A stretch of 64,000 bases of DNA. Origin: Neoarius graeffei. Taxonomy: Eukaryota > Chordata > Actinopteri > Siluriformes > Ariidae. Shown here in pieces: positions 38,225 through 49,194 of this stretch (positions within the stretch are counted from its first letter, which is position 1; each line of letters starts with the position of its first letter). Position numbers and translations under genes: made by a program. The stretch covers positions 47,169,521 through 47,233,520 of the forward strand of contig NC_083587.1 in NCBI RefSeq assembly GCF_027579695.1, read 5' to 3'. The notes beneath the pieces were generated by a model. That model saw only the letters and a list, made by a program, of their open reading frames with translations. It was not told the DNA's origin and made no database searches.

Positions 38225-38596
38225 AGGCGGCACGGTGGTGTAGTGGTTAGCGCTGTCGCCTCACAGCAAGAAGGTCCTGGGTTCGAGCCCCGTGGCCGGC
38301 GAGGGCCTTTCTGTGTGGAGTTTGCATGTTCTCCCCGTGTCCGCGTGGGTTTCCTCCGGGTGCTCCGGTTTCCCCCACAGTCCAAAGACATGCAGGTTAG
38401 GTTAACTGGTGACTCTAAATTGACCGTAGGTGTGAATGTGAGTGTGAATGGTTGTCTGTGTCTATGTGTCAGCCCTGTGATGACCTGGCGACTTGTCCAG
38501 GGTGTACCCCGCCTTTCGCCCGTAGTCAGCTGGGATAGGCTCCAGCTTGCCTGCGACCCTGTAGAAGGATAAAGCGGCTACAGATAATGAGATGAG
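38225..38596 (+). mobile_element. V-SINE copy abutting the 38.6-kb element
   Basis: Target duplications ATATAATTTAATA (38212-38224, 38597-38609). It inserted immediately outside the left end of the element at 38611. Confidence 0.95.
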
Positions 38597-39675
38597 ATAT
38601 AATTTAATATATGGGTGATTCTTAGATTATGTGCACCTTTGGCCTTGTGAAGTTGAGTGAAAAAATGACTATCCAATTTGAACTCACACAGATTCATATG
38701 TTTAAATAACCATTATAGTATTGAGATCCATAAGATTTCAAACTAAATTTACAAGAATAATTGTTATTTTTCACATTTTACCTGACCCGGAATAAACAAC
38801 TGTCATTTCTACCACATTTCAATTAACAGAAATAAATAAACAGTGCAATAATTTAAACATCCCAGGATCCTTCTAGGACCATTAGTTTAACTAGTTGTAC
38901 CAGTTACCAGTATTTACAACAATCATTAATTTCTGAATGATGTAAATTAACAGTTCTAAGGATCAAATGCTGAAAGGTACATTTTCCACAGCGTGAAATT
39001 CAATATTACTTTGAGGAGGTCCTTGTAAATAATGAATAATCTGTCTTGTTACATAAAGTAAGGCAAACCATCAAGAAATGTATATGTGATTTTAATATGA
39101 ACTGACTAGTTTTTGGAAATTTTCTGAAAAATATGTGTGGTGATGGAAATGACAAGCTGTGATGGAAATGACATGGTGTTGTGGAAATGACAATGACTTA
39201 ACACATAGAGAACACGTAGATTTATTTATTAGAAAAAAATGTCAATCATTCAACTTCGTTTTACAACACCATGTGAAAAAACTGAGCACACCTGTCCACT
39301 TCAGTGTTGCGGTTAACATTTAAATTATGGCTTGTTCAAAAAAATCTTCAAACTTTCACAGAACCGTAACAGTACATGCTGTAAATAACCCAAAAACAGG
39401 GGGTTGGCAACAGTACTTCAAATAAAAGATTATTTCAGTAACTTTAGTGTCATAGACAACTGTTTTTTGTTCTCAATCTGTGTGTGTGTGTGTGTGTGTA
39501 CTGAGGAAATCAATGAACTCTTGACCTTAATTCTTAACAATACAAAAAACTTTTAACTGCAGTATAAACTACTGTATTTTGCAACTGTGTGTATGAGTAT
39601 GTGTGTGTTTGAGAGTGAGTGTCTGTGTGAGACAGGGAGAGAGAGAGAGAGAGAGAGAGTGTGTTTTATCTCTGT

Positions 39676-40233
39676 TCAGAGGTCCATTTTATGAAGTGCC
39701 TCACAGATTTCTTTCCAAACGGGCACAATAATTTCCTTGTGCCTTTTAGTGACCGGTACAGGCTCAGGGATAAGGCCTAGGACATTCATGGTTTCATACC
39801 AAATGATATCATCACGTAGGGGCCAAAAGAATCGATTTTCACCAATTCGGCTCATAGTTTTCACTAGAGCGCCACCATACGCATCAACTTCTTGAATGAT
39901 GCCAGGATAGGCATCGCCATCATAACTGACGGCACACCACTGACCAACAAGGCCCTCGTTAAGATCAGCAATGCGCTGCATGTGATGGGATGCGACGGGA
40001 TGTGATGTACTGGCAGAGGGAATGCTTTCATCCCATGTAGGGAAGACCACCATTTCAGGTTGGAAGCACTGGCAACTAACTGGCGCAGAGCATGTCTGTG
40101 ATTGGCTTGACAACTCCTTTTTCCTCAAATATCTCTCTCTGTCTTGTTTAAGTTTCTCCTCATATTTTATAGGATCGGCTTTTATTTTGTCTCGACAGGC
40201 TTGTGATCTTTCTTTTGTTGTCTTTGGAGGCAT
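39676..40233 (-). CDS. Uncharacterised 185-residue protein of the 38.6-kb element
   Basis: ATG at 40233 begins MPPKTTKERSQACRDKIKAD with a highly charged N-terminal half (EEKLKQDRERYLRKKE), probably helical and nucleic-acid binding. A Ser/Thr/Pro-rich linker follows (about residues 40-85, including CSAPVSCQCF). A compact C-terminal domain then starts near LVGQWCAVSYDGDAYPGIIQ, with VDAYGGALVKTMSRIGENRF, FWPLRDDIIWY and LGLIPEPVPVT. I recall similar WCAV.YD...YPG.I domains in unnamed fish proteins but cannot name the family. An upstream in-frame ATG exists at 40269; 40233 is preferred because the protein-like composition starts there. The frame is undamaged over 186 codons in a repeat-rich region, which suggests constraint or youth. 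No catalytic motif is seen. Confidence 0.6.
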   Translation of the reverse strand: MPPKTTKERSQACRDKIKADPIKYEEKLKQDRERYLRKKELSSQSQTCSAPVSCQCFQPEMVVFPTWDESIPSASTSHPVASHHMQRIADLNEGLVGQWCAVSYDGDAYPGIIQEVDAYGGALVKTMSRIGENRFFWPLRDDIIWYETMNVLGLIPEPVPVTKRHKEIIVPVWKEICEALHKMDL

Positions 40234-40377
40234 CTTAAAAAAGATGAAAATAAATTGATTTAAGTACATTTTGAGAGTATAGTAGTATATAGTAGTATAT
40301 TATATAGTAAAGGTAAGGGCCTATTAAAGGAATATATTCACTTTCAAAATCTACACCACTCATTTATAATCTGAAAT

Positions 40378-40450
40378 GTCATTTCCACCACATACTGTCT
40401 TTTCCACCACAGATGGCAGTGTGGTGGAAATGACTGTGGTGGAAATGACA
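40378..40450. promoter_or_regulatory. Palindromic cluster of four GTGGTGGAAATGAC motifs upstream of the ORF
   Basis: Two inverted motifs (GTCATTTCCACCACA at 40378, GTCTTTTCCACCACA at 40398) face two direct motifs (TGTGGTGGAAATGAC at 40420 and 40435). The cluster is about 145-215 bp upstream of the ATG at 40233. More copies lie at 38802, 39136, 39156, 39176 and 40781. The spacing and dyad suggest protein-binding sites, perhaps for the element's own protein. Function is inferred only. Confidence 0.5.
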
Positions 40451-41078
40451 TTTCTACATTTTTTTCATGAAAAATGGATGATGGCTTCATTGATTAGCTT
40501 TGAATTGATAGTTAGCATTTCATGCATGCAACATTATTCTTTTTATGCAAAAATTGCAATCTTTTTCAAAACAACAATGGAACTACAGTATGTTTGGAAA
40601 TGACATACAATAAATATATTTGCTGATCAAGCAATATTTACCTTGATTTTTCTTCAATAGTTGTGGGTGGAAATTTAACTGGCCTCCATGTCCAACATGT
40701 GCTCTGATGTCACTTCACATTTCCATGGAAACTACCCAAACAATCTTTCACAAGAACTTTTTTAAAGGGAAAGTAGGCGTTGTGGTGGAAATGACGCCAA
40801 TGGTGTTTGACAGGTACATTTTGTATAAAATATAATATTGACAGTGGACTTAAATGAAATATTACACTATATTTTATTTATTTTAGTCTTTCTTAATTTA
40901 ACTGCATCAACATTTCTCATATAACTGATACTTTTAACCTTTTTTTGCATTGTTGAGGTTGGAAACTCTGGGGGTGTGACAAGGGAAAAACAGTGATTTT
41001 GCAACTTCCAGGAGGGTGAAAAGTATTAAAAAATTGTATTTAAGAGGTGGTAAATTTTTTATAAGAGTTTTTTTATTA

Positions 41079-41440
41079 GGCGGCACGGTGGTGTAGTGGT
41101 TAGCGCTGTCGCCTCACAGCAAGAAGGTCCTGGGTTCGAGCCCCGGGGCCGGCGAGGGCCTTTCTGTGTGGAGTTTGCATGTTCTCCCCGTGTCCGCGTG
41201 GGTTTCCTCCGGGTGCTCCGGTTTCCCCCACAGTCCAAAGACATGCAGGTTAGGTTAACTGGTGACTCTAAATTGACCGTGAATGTGAGTGTGAATGGTT
41301 GTCTGTGTCTGTGTGTCAGCCCTGTGATGACCTGGCGACTTGTCCAGGGTGTACCCCGCCTCTCGCCCATAGTCAGCTGGGATAGGCTCCAGCTTGCCTG
41401 CGACCCTGTAGAAGGATAAAGCGGCTAGAGATGATGAGAT
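41079..41440 (+). mobile_element. V-SINE copy inside the 38.6-kb element
   Basis: Flanked by GAGTTTTTTTATTA / GAGTTTTTTATTA. It lacks the GTAGGT part before GAATGTGAGTG (around 41279). It gives a minimum age for the host element. Confidence 0.93.
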
Positions 41441-41552
41441 GAGTTTTTTATTATCTTTTTCACATAGAAAGAGGAATTTGTCCAAAATTGCTATTATTTT
41501 TAAAAATATGACCAGAGACTCTAAAAGTGCACAAATTCTAAGAATCACCCAT

Positions 41553-42394
41553 ATAGCCTAATAAAAAATAATATTTTATAACATAATATCACGACATATT
41601 ACTGTCTGTAACTGTTCGTCACTAAAGCGTTTTCTAAGATCATAATGTCTGATATTATTTTATTTATTTATTTATTTATTTTTGCCAAGCGGGGCCACTG
41701 CCGGGTCGGTCAACACGTGGTAGGTCTATTGTTCAAATGCATTCTCCGGTCTATGGGGCTGCGTTGTGGGTGCAAGTGCCAGGACCGTTTTATTTATTTA
41801 CTTTCTTTATAATCTCAGTCAGATACACAAGCAAGATTAAGTCTTTACTCTGCTGTGTTTTATTATGGCCATCAATATATTGTAACCTGTGTTTGATTTG
41901 TTAATAGTTGATCCAGTTGTTGCCTTAACGCAGGGGTCTGCAATGGCTCGGGAGCCAGATGTGGCTCTTTTGGTGACTGCATCTGGCTCGCAGATTAATC
42001 AGCTCACATTGAGATCAAGAAGTACACCTCCATCACCTAGCGCACGGAGCGAGGGTGCGCGTTGCCAGGCGGCATGCGCAGCTGAGGCTGTACAGAGATA
42101 CCCAACACACCTACCAAAATCTACAGTGGATATTAAGAATATTGTACATTGCACATAGCTTATATGCCACTCCTCACATTTACATTCTAGGAAATACAAG
42201 TAGGCCTATAAGAAATTAATATAATTTAAAGACCCAACGTGATGGTGCCCTGCCCCCTACTTTGAGTGGATTTGAGCATAAATATCTACAGCTCACGTTC
42301 AGGGGTGTGTTTCCCAAACACGCAAATGTACCTCTTTTTAAAGCAACACTTACTTCTGAAGCACTGTGAGCTTCACTAGAGGAGCTCTGCCAGC
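41553..42394. other. No gene; possible hAT end at 41933
   Basis: (TTTA)n at 41661-41690, then an unidentified GC-richer block (about 41690-41790). CAGGGGTCTGCAATGGCTCG at 41933 resembles a hAT terminus, but no partner end was found. Confidence 0.4.
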
Positions 42395-43922
42395 CAGGCC
42401 CGGCGCCAGGAACAGTTTACTAAGGGGGCAATTAGAAATCGCAAGGGGGCAAATATTTTTTCATATAGTGTGTAGTAGTGATGGCGGTCTGACAACGTGT
42501 TTCAAACAATTAACTACGCCAACCACAAAACCACGGGAAAATCATGTGGCATATTACCAGGGCGGGCGGCACGGTGGTGTAGTGGTTAGCGCTGTCGCCT
42601 CACAGCAAGAAGGTCCTGGGTTCGAGCCCCGGGGCTGGCGAGGGCCTTTCTGTGCGGAGTTTGCATGTTCTCCCCGTGTCTGCGTGGGTTTCCTTGGGGT
42701 GCTCCGGTTTCCCCCACAGTCCAAAGACATGCAGGTTAGGTTAACTGGTGACTCTAAATTGACCGTAGGTGTGAATGTGAGTGTGAATGGTTGTCTGTGT
42801 CTATGTGTCAGCCCTGTGATGACCTGGCGACTTGTCCAGGGTGTACCCCGCCTTTCGCCCGTAGTCAGCTGGGATAGGGTCCAGCTTGCCTGCGACCCTG
42901 TAGAACAGGATAAAGCGGCTACAGATAATGAGATGAGATGAGACGTGGTACAACCGGAAAGATGCCAAACATAAAACAGCACACACAAACCTACAGGCAA
43001 GTCCTTTACATTTAAAATACATACAAATAGCTCCGCGGCATGAAAACAAAACGTCAATGCAAGTCTAAGGTACTTGGCTCGGCGGCCAAAATCATAATTT
43101 TAAAAAAATCAACAGACCCCGCGGCTGCACCAGTAATAGCCTTCCTGACTCGCACCGAGCCAATGCTAACCACTTAATCCGCGATCCCAGTTTAGGCGTG
43201 TAGGGGACTAAACACTCTGAAGTGATGAATTTTCACCCCTGCTGCATGGGGGGTGACGTCAACGACACATATTCTTACGCTATTTGCACAAAGCGGACCA
43301 TATATGAACACATACACCAACATAAACGGAGATAAACTTAGCCTACAAAGAAAGAAAATGGATTCACAATATTGTGATTGAATTCGTTTAATTCGGAAGG
43401 GGAAAGACTACTCCCGTAAACTGACTGCATATTACAGGATATTGCAGAGACAGTGCACTTGTAAGTGTACATGTAAAACCCCCGCCTGCACGACCCTTGT
43501 CCTTATCACAGGTCTGTGTGTGCGCGGCTGTGTCAGCATTTCACACATACACCCACAATAACTAGTCCCCAGTAGTTAGGATTGGTACATATGTCTAAAA
43601 CAGGGTTAATATTAAATTCAGGCTTTTTGAAATAATCCTACCTTAATACAGTTTAATTCTACGATTGCAACGTAAGAATCATAACAACCAATCAGATTTG
43701 TTCTACCGTGCCAGTTTTAGTAGTGATTTATGTGAAATGTATTTTTGTGCAATGTGCAACCACTTAATATTTCATATTTGAAAATGCAAATTATTAATAC
43801 GTCTATAATACATTATATTTTCATAAGAAAACAATTAAGTGATCTGAGTCTCCGTTGAGGGGGCGGGGCTGTAGCCACGAGGGGGCGACGCCCCCTTTCG
43901 CCCCCCCATGGCGCCGGGCCTG
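42395..43922. mobile_element. hAT-like non-autonomous element hosting a V-SINE
   Basis: Ends CAGGCCCGGCGCCAGGAACA and, inverted, CAGGCCCGGCGCCATGGGGG. The octamer AGCTCTGC occurs at 42383-42390 and 43923-43930, with four extra bases (CAGC) next to the left end. G/C-rich (GGGGGC)n-type ends are typical of a widespread fish MITE. No transposase. Confidence 0.7.
42563..42942 (+). mobile_element. V-SINE copy
   Basis: Full length, GATGAGATGAGATGAG tail. Target duplications were not clear. Inside the hAT-like element 42395-43922. Confidence 0.92.
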
Positions 43923-44030
43923 AGCTCTGCTCTTCTGCCATGTTCGGAGATCTCAAACACGGAAGAGCGGAAAGGAATCGGAAACGTACGCGAGATTAGA
44001 CCACATCCGCAAACTTAGGCATCTTAAAAT

Positions 44031-44404
44031 CTCATCTCATCTCATTATCTCTAGCCGCTTTATCCTTCTACAGGGTCGCAGGCAAGCTGGAGCCTATCCC
44101 AGCTGACTACGGGTGAAAGGCGGGGTACACCCTGGACAAGTCGCCAGGTCATCACAGGGCTGACACATAGACACAGACAACCATTCACACTCACATTCAC
44201 ACCTACGGTCAATTTAGAGTCACCAGTTAACCTAACCTGCATGTCTTTGGACTGTGGGGGAAACCGGAGCACCCGGAGGAAACCCACGCGGACACGGGGA
44301 GAACATGCAAACTCCACACAGAAAGGCCCTCGCCGGCCACGGGGCTCGAACCCGGACCTTCTTGCTGTGAGGCGACAGCGCTAACCACTACACCACCGTG
44401 CCGC
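44031..44404 (-). mobile_element. V-SINE copy
   Basis: Target duplications GGCATCTTAAAAT (44018-44030, 44405-44417). Full length. Confidence 0.95.
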
Positions 44405-44538
44405 CGGCATCTTAAAATGTTTTTTATTAATGCCAAATAAAATATCCAGCACAAATTATATATGATAGACATAAATTAATAATTTATACATTTTATTTTA
44501 AACACGTTTTTAGTTAGCGGGACTGCAGCTTATCACCT

Positions 44539-44693
44539 CTCCCGTCCGCGCCCGCAATGTGTGCTCCCGTCCTCACCCGCAATGAGCACTCCCGTCCGCG
44601 CCCGCAATGTGCACTCCCGTCCGCGCCCGCAGTGAGCACTCCCGCCCGCGCCCGCAATGAGCAGTCCCCCTCCCGTCCGCGCCCGCAATGAGC
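44539..44693. repeat. GC-rich 27-bp minisatellite
   Basis: About six imperfect units of CTCCCGTCCGCGCCCGCAAT plus TG(T/A)GCA-type filler. The following CGGGAGTGCAGGGCTCTACT may be a hAT terminus. The rest of 44418-45300 shows nothing recognisable. Confidence 0.8.
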
Positions 44694-45387
44694 TTTCAAA
44701 ATTTGTCCCTTGCCGCACTGCTTTGCGTCGGGTCCCGCGGGAGTGCAGGGCTCTACTGTATAAAATGGGAAAGCCCATGATTGTTATTTGAATCACTCTG
44801 CCCACTGATTCGGCTTTTATCATTTGTTTTAATAAGAGTCTATTTTCTGTAACTCTTCAACCTTTCATTCTCTTCTGTGAATGAGTTTCCATGACGCTAG
44901 AAGATGGAAGAGGCGGGTATGTCAGCAGGGTGCCTAAGCAAATGAGGAAGCGATAAATCAGCAGAAGAGGTGGAGCTTTGCAGTTTGAACTGGTTTAAAT
45001 TTCATTGTTTCCATCAATCATTTCATCAGTAATGCTGGTCTGAAAGTCAGATCTGAGTCATTCATTTGGTGAGTACATTCTCCGACTGGTTCAGCTGATA
45101 TTTTACGTAATACAGTTAGTATGCATATTTAGTCAGCAGGGAATGGATAACCTAACCAGGTTTTGGTTTTCATTTTGGCATGATTCTTCTTGAATTTCCG
45201 TTTAGGCATGTCAAGTGAGAAGTTTTGTTTCTCATTAGGCTGACTCAGAGTTTTCTGGTCTCATACATAAATTCAAATTCACAAATTATTGTTATTATTA
45301 TTAGTTTTTCCTTACTGTCCTGTTCTGTTCACTCATGGGGCCGAGTCCATCCCTTGGACTTTAGGCTATCATGAGGGTGTGATGGAT

Positions 45388-45738
45388 CTACTTGATAGAT
45401 AAGGTCCTCCTTAATATGTGAACAGTGCCGAGGAGGATGATCTTCTGAATTTCTTGTATCTTGATGTTACCAGGGATTTTGTTGGTGTATTTTTCAATCC
45501 CTTTCTTGACCAGACTGGCACCTATTACCACTGGTATGGTTGTGGTCTTCATACCCCACATTCTTTCAGTTTCTATTTCTAGATCTTTGTATTTGGAGAG
45601 TTTTTCTGTAGTTTTTAGAGAAGTGTTTCTTTCATTGGGGACAGACATATCAATGAGTAGACAAACTCTTTCCTCCTTGTCCTTTACTACTGTATCTGAT
45701 GTGTTGGCCTTAATTTCTTTATCAGTTTGGATTGACAT
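45388..45738 (-). pseudogene. Fragment of a retrotransposon protein
   Basis: The 116-codon frame contains VCLLIDMSVPNERNTSLKTT, KLSKYKDLEIETERMWGMKT, TIPVVIGASLVKKGIEKYTN and EIQKIILLGTVHILRRTLSI. I remember this block as a recurring C-terminal region of non-LTR retrotransposon polyproteins in fish and invertebrates, and the LIDMSVPNERN part could be a PD-(D/E)XK-like nuclease core. The clade is not certain. No reverse transcriptase is next to it, so it is a truncated piece. It is followed by an (ATT)n/(AAT)n tract at 45861-45945. Confidence 0.5.
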
Positions 45739-45860
45739 GTCCCAGAGTATAGTAGCTTCATCATTTTCTGTTACAGTTAACGGCTCATGTTCATAATATT
45801 TGTCTTTGACTCTGATGTTATAATGCTTACAGATAGCCCAATGGATGTATGCTGTGGCTT

Positions 45861-45885
45861 TATTATTATTATTATTATTATTGTT

Positions 45886-45918
<33 letters not shown>

Positions 45919-45945
45919 TATGATTATTATTATTATTATTATTTT
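45861..45945. repeat. (ATT)n and (AAT)n microsatellite, partly inverted
   Basis: ATTATT runs pass into AATAAT and back to ATTATT, so the tract can fold on itself. Confidence 0.9.
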
Positions 45946-46310
45946 ACAAAAGTATGTGATTGGATTTGCTACAAAAGTAAATGTGATAAATGGAAAATAA
46001 TGACCCTTTTATAGAATGTAGACCATTTTTTTGTATACCAATAATAAACTATATCTTTCTTTAGCATCATGTCTCTCAGAGAGATTATGAAAACTATCAG
46101 GTTGTCTGTGCTAGTTTTTCTTGTGCCCAGAGGACAACTGTGTGCCTGCCAAGTGTTACGTTGAGTTGTTGATCTTTGGCTCTGTGAATTTCACAATTAG
46201 TATTTTCTTGGTACTTTCCCAGGATCCTCATCATATGCTCACTACTGTAACTGTTTATTCTGAGTCAGTACTTGTAGCAAATTTATTTAAACATGTTGCA
46301 CTGACTAAAG

Positions 46311-47366
46311 CAGGCATCACCAAATGGCGGACCTCGGTCTGGATCCGGACCCAGTGATGGTTCTGTCCGGACCCGTGACCAATGGTAAATTCACGAGATT
46401 AAGTAATTTTCATGAAGCATTATTTTGGACAGTCGTGGCTATTGACAGCGGGCACTGCTACTCCAGTTAATACGACAATAGCTTCACTCAGTTGAGCCAA
46501 TAAAATCGTTAGTTTACCCAGCGCACCACAGCAGAGCAACAAGCAGAGAGGAAGAGAGTTAAGTTCAGAGACAACCGACCGAGACAACATGGCTTGCTCC
46601 AAAAGGCGGCGGAAAGTAGACAAGGAAAATTGTTTTAAAGATGAATGGATGGAGAAATATATGTTCATTCTTCCGGCGAGCAGTTCAAAACCAGTGTGCC
46701 TCATATGCTCTGAAAACGTGGCATTAATTAAAAGCGGCAACGTGAAGCGCCACTACGAAACAAAGCACAGCTCTTTTGAGCAAAGTTATCCCCTGAAGTC
46801 CGAGCTGAGGGCCGCAAAATAACCCAACTGCAAGCACAGTATGACAGGTCTACCCGACTCATCACACATACATTTACAGCCCAGCAACGTGCAAATGAAT
46901 GTTCCTTAACCTCCTAGGGCTTAGCGGTCACATGCGTGGACAGCACTTTATGGAAATTCGGAACAAGAATCCACATATGTGGACATACTTTTTCTCTAAA
47001 AGTACATCTTATCAAAAGATGATGCTTAGTTTTTATTCTAATCAGGTTCTAATAAGCCCAAATAGCAAAGAGAAATAAAAAATGCATGTAAAAAAACAGC
47101 TTGGGCCTTAGGAGGTTAAAAGTTGTGTAGATTTTGGGGCAACATAAAAAAACATTTAGTGATGGGACAGTTGTGAAGGAGTGCTTAAACGCCGATGCTG
47201 AGACATTATTTGAGGCTCAACAATGACTGCATGAGAATGGCACTAACTCCATTCCAACCAAGACTTAAATTACTGGCAGGTCAGCCACATGCCCATTTTT
47301 CTCATTAAGAAAAGTAAAAGAAGAAGAATTAAAAGAGAAAAGTTCAAAGAAAAATGTTCTGTTTGC

Positions 47367-47397
<31 letters not shown>

Positions 47398-47916
47398 GCC
47401 ACTTGTTTTCTGAAGATGTGGACTTTTTTTTTCTTGAAAAGTAGGCCCTCATTTTTTTAGGCTGGGACCTCCTTATTTTAAGAACAAAGAAGAGAAAATG
47501 TTAAGTAAACGCTCTGTTTGCACTTTTTAGTTAATGTTTTCTGAGTTGACTTTTTTTACTTGAAGTGTAGGCCTTCAATTCTTCAGGTTGGGACCTCTTG
47601 AATTTAAGAGAAAAAGGAGTTATTCCACTCTGTTTGGACTTTTTTATTTATTTTATTCTGAGGTTTCTGTTTTCTTTAATCTGAAATAAAGGCCTTGAAT
47701 TTATTTTCCTGGGACGACTTTTATTTATGGTAAAAGAGATAGTTGTGCACTCAGTTCATTTCCTGCATTGGAAATTAACAATAAATATTGTTGAACCCAT
47801 ATGAAAATGTGGACATAGGGGAAGACTATAAGACACAAGCTGGACTTCGGTTCGGACCTTCTACTTGGACAAAATTTAATAACTGGACCTCAGTGACTTT
47901 TAATTGAAGATCCCTG
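46311..47916 (+). mobile_element. hAT element relic with perfect 8-bp target duplication
   Basis: GACTAAAG flanks both ends (46303-46310, 47917-47924). Termini CAGGCATCACCAAATGG and, inverted, CAGGGATCTTCAATT match at hAT-typical positions. It retains an N-terminal coding fragment and then a non-coding interior with a C run (about 47371-47390) and three related AT-rich blocks (GGGACCTC motifs at 47464, 47590 and, as GGGACGAC, 47712). Confidence 0.85.
46589..46906 (+). pseudogene. hAT transposase N-terminal fragment (BED-like finger)
   Basis: ATG at 46589 gives MACSKRRRKVDKENCFKDEW, then a finger CLICSENVALIKSGNVKRHY with ETKHSSF, as in GTF2IRD2/ZBED-like hAT proteins. After ELRAAK a frameshift leads to ITQLQAQYDRSTRLITHTFT in another frame. 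Nothing of the catalytic or dimerisation regions follows. Confidence 0.75.
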
Positions 47917-48493
47917 GACTAAAGGAATGATGACTCTGGGGATTTTGTTTGTTTTTGTATGACAAACTGGGACTATTTGCAAGGCATGGGTACTTGGTAA
48001 GATGTAGCATATACCTATGGCTGTCTCTGATCATGTTGTATTTCTTATTTTTTGGTTTTTGGTACAGTGGTTTTCTGTAACAGAACACACCAAGGCCTTC
48101 TCTTGCTCCTATCTAATGCCCTTCCATTTCTTTCCTTCTCTCTACTTAAGCTAAGCTTCTCCAAGGTCTTGCCAGATCCAACTTTGCTGGATTTCTCTTG
48201 AAACACGGACCAATTACTTCAAGTTGATCTGTGGTCAATGATAAGTTGTCCGGGCTTGAAGCAGAATCAACAGAAAATAGGTACGATTTACTATATACTA
48301 TTTGCTATATACTATAGTAAAAATAAAACAGAATTATTTATTGTATAGTTTTTTTTGGGGGTGAAAAGTCTGCCTTTGTCTCAAAACATTGTCAGTACAC
48401 TATATGAAAAAAAATACATACAAAGTATTTTATTTAGAAACAAGTCTGTAGAGTTGAAATTTTCCTTTTCAATTGCAAGTAGAATTTGTCAGT

Positions 48494-48516
48494 CCCCCCC
48501 CCCCCCCCCCCCCCCC
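48494..48516. repeat. Poly-C tract
   Basis: An uninterrupted C run of about 23 bases. Length is prone to assembly error. Confidence 0.85.
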
Positions 48517-48550
48517 AATGACTATGGAAGGAAAATGTATTTATTATATG

Positions 48551-48700
48551 CAGTGGGTTTGAAAAGTATTCAGACCGCTTCAGTGTTTATACACGTTGTT
48601 GTGTTATTGTTATATGTCATCTTTTTAAAATTGATTAATTTTACTTTTTGGCCATTAATCTACACACAAGGCTCCATAATGACAAAGCAAAAAAAAAAAG
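48551..48700. mobile_element. Tc1-like terminus fragment
   Basis: CAGTGGGTTTGAAAAGTATTCAGAC then GGCTCCATAATGACAAAGC is the terminal region of a widespread fish Tc1 family. No matching right end nearby. Confidence 0.65.
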
Positions 48701-48817
48701 TTTTAGATTTTTTTTTTTTGCAAATTACAAAATTACTATAATTATTATTAATTACTACACATATTATCAACATGAATAAGAGAAATACTAACCCCGAAGG
48801 CTGATGGTTTATATTAT

Positions 48818-49194
48818 TTCATCTCATCTCATTATCTCTAGCCGCTTTATCCTTCTACAGGGTCGCAGGCAAGCTGGAGCCTATCCCAGCTGACTACGGG
48901 CGAAAGGCGGGGTACACCCTGGACAAGTCGCCAGGTCATCACAGGGCTGACACATAGACACAGACAACCATTCACACTCACATTCACACCTACGGTCAAT
49001 TTAGAGTCACCAGTTAACCTAACCTGCATGTCTTTGGACTGTGGGGGAAACCGGAGCACCCGGAGGAAACCCACGCGGACACGGGGAGAACATGCAAACT
49101 CCACACAGAAAGGCCCTCGCTGGCCCCGGGGCTCGAACCCAGGACCTTCTTGCTGTGAGGCGACAGCGCTAACCACTACACCACCGTGCCGCCC
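48818..49194 (-). mobile_element. V-SINE at left edge of a tandem duplication
   Basis: Target duplications TGGTTTATATTAT (48805-48817, 49195-49207). The sequence right of it reappears at 50415 and 50875. Confidence 0.95.

Larger units (their letters stand above)
38611..41552 (-). mobile_element. Candidate novel DNA transposon with one ORF and GTGGTGGAAATGAC motifs
   Basis: Ends ATGGGTGATTCTTAGATTAT and, inverted, ATGGGTGATTCTTAGAATTT, with similarity continuing through GTGCAC(C/T)TTT, about 30 bp in all. The flanking TAT/ATA would allow a 2-bp TA or longer AT-rich target site. The interior has a single intact ORF (39676-40233, -), at least nine copies of a GTGGTGGAAATGAC-like motif in both orientations, and a V-SINE (41079-41440). 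No DDE transposase was recognised, so this may be a non-autonomous relative or an uncommon superfamily. Confidence 0.65.

Noticed and set aside
41933-41960. CAGGGGTCTGCAATGGCTCG as a hAT end
   Set aside because: No matching inverted end or 8-bp duplication could be found, so no element was called.
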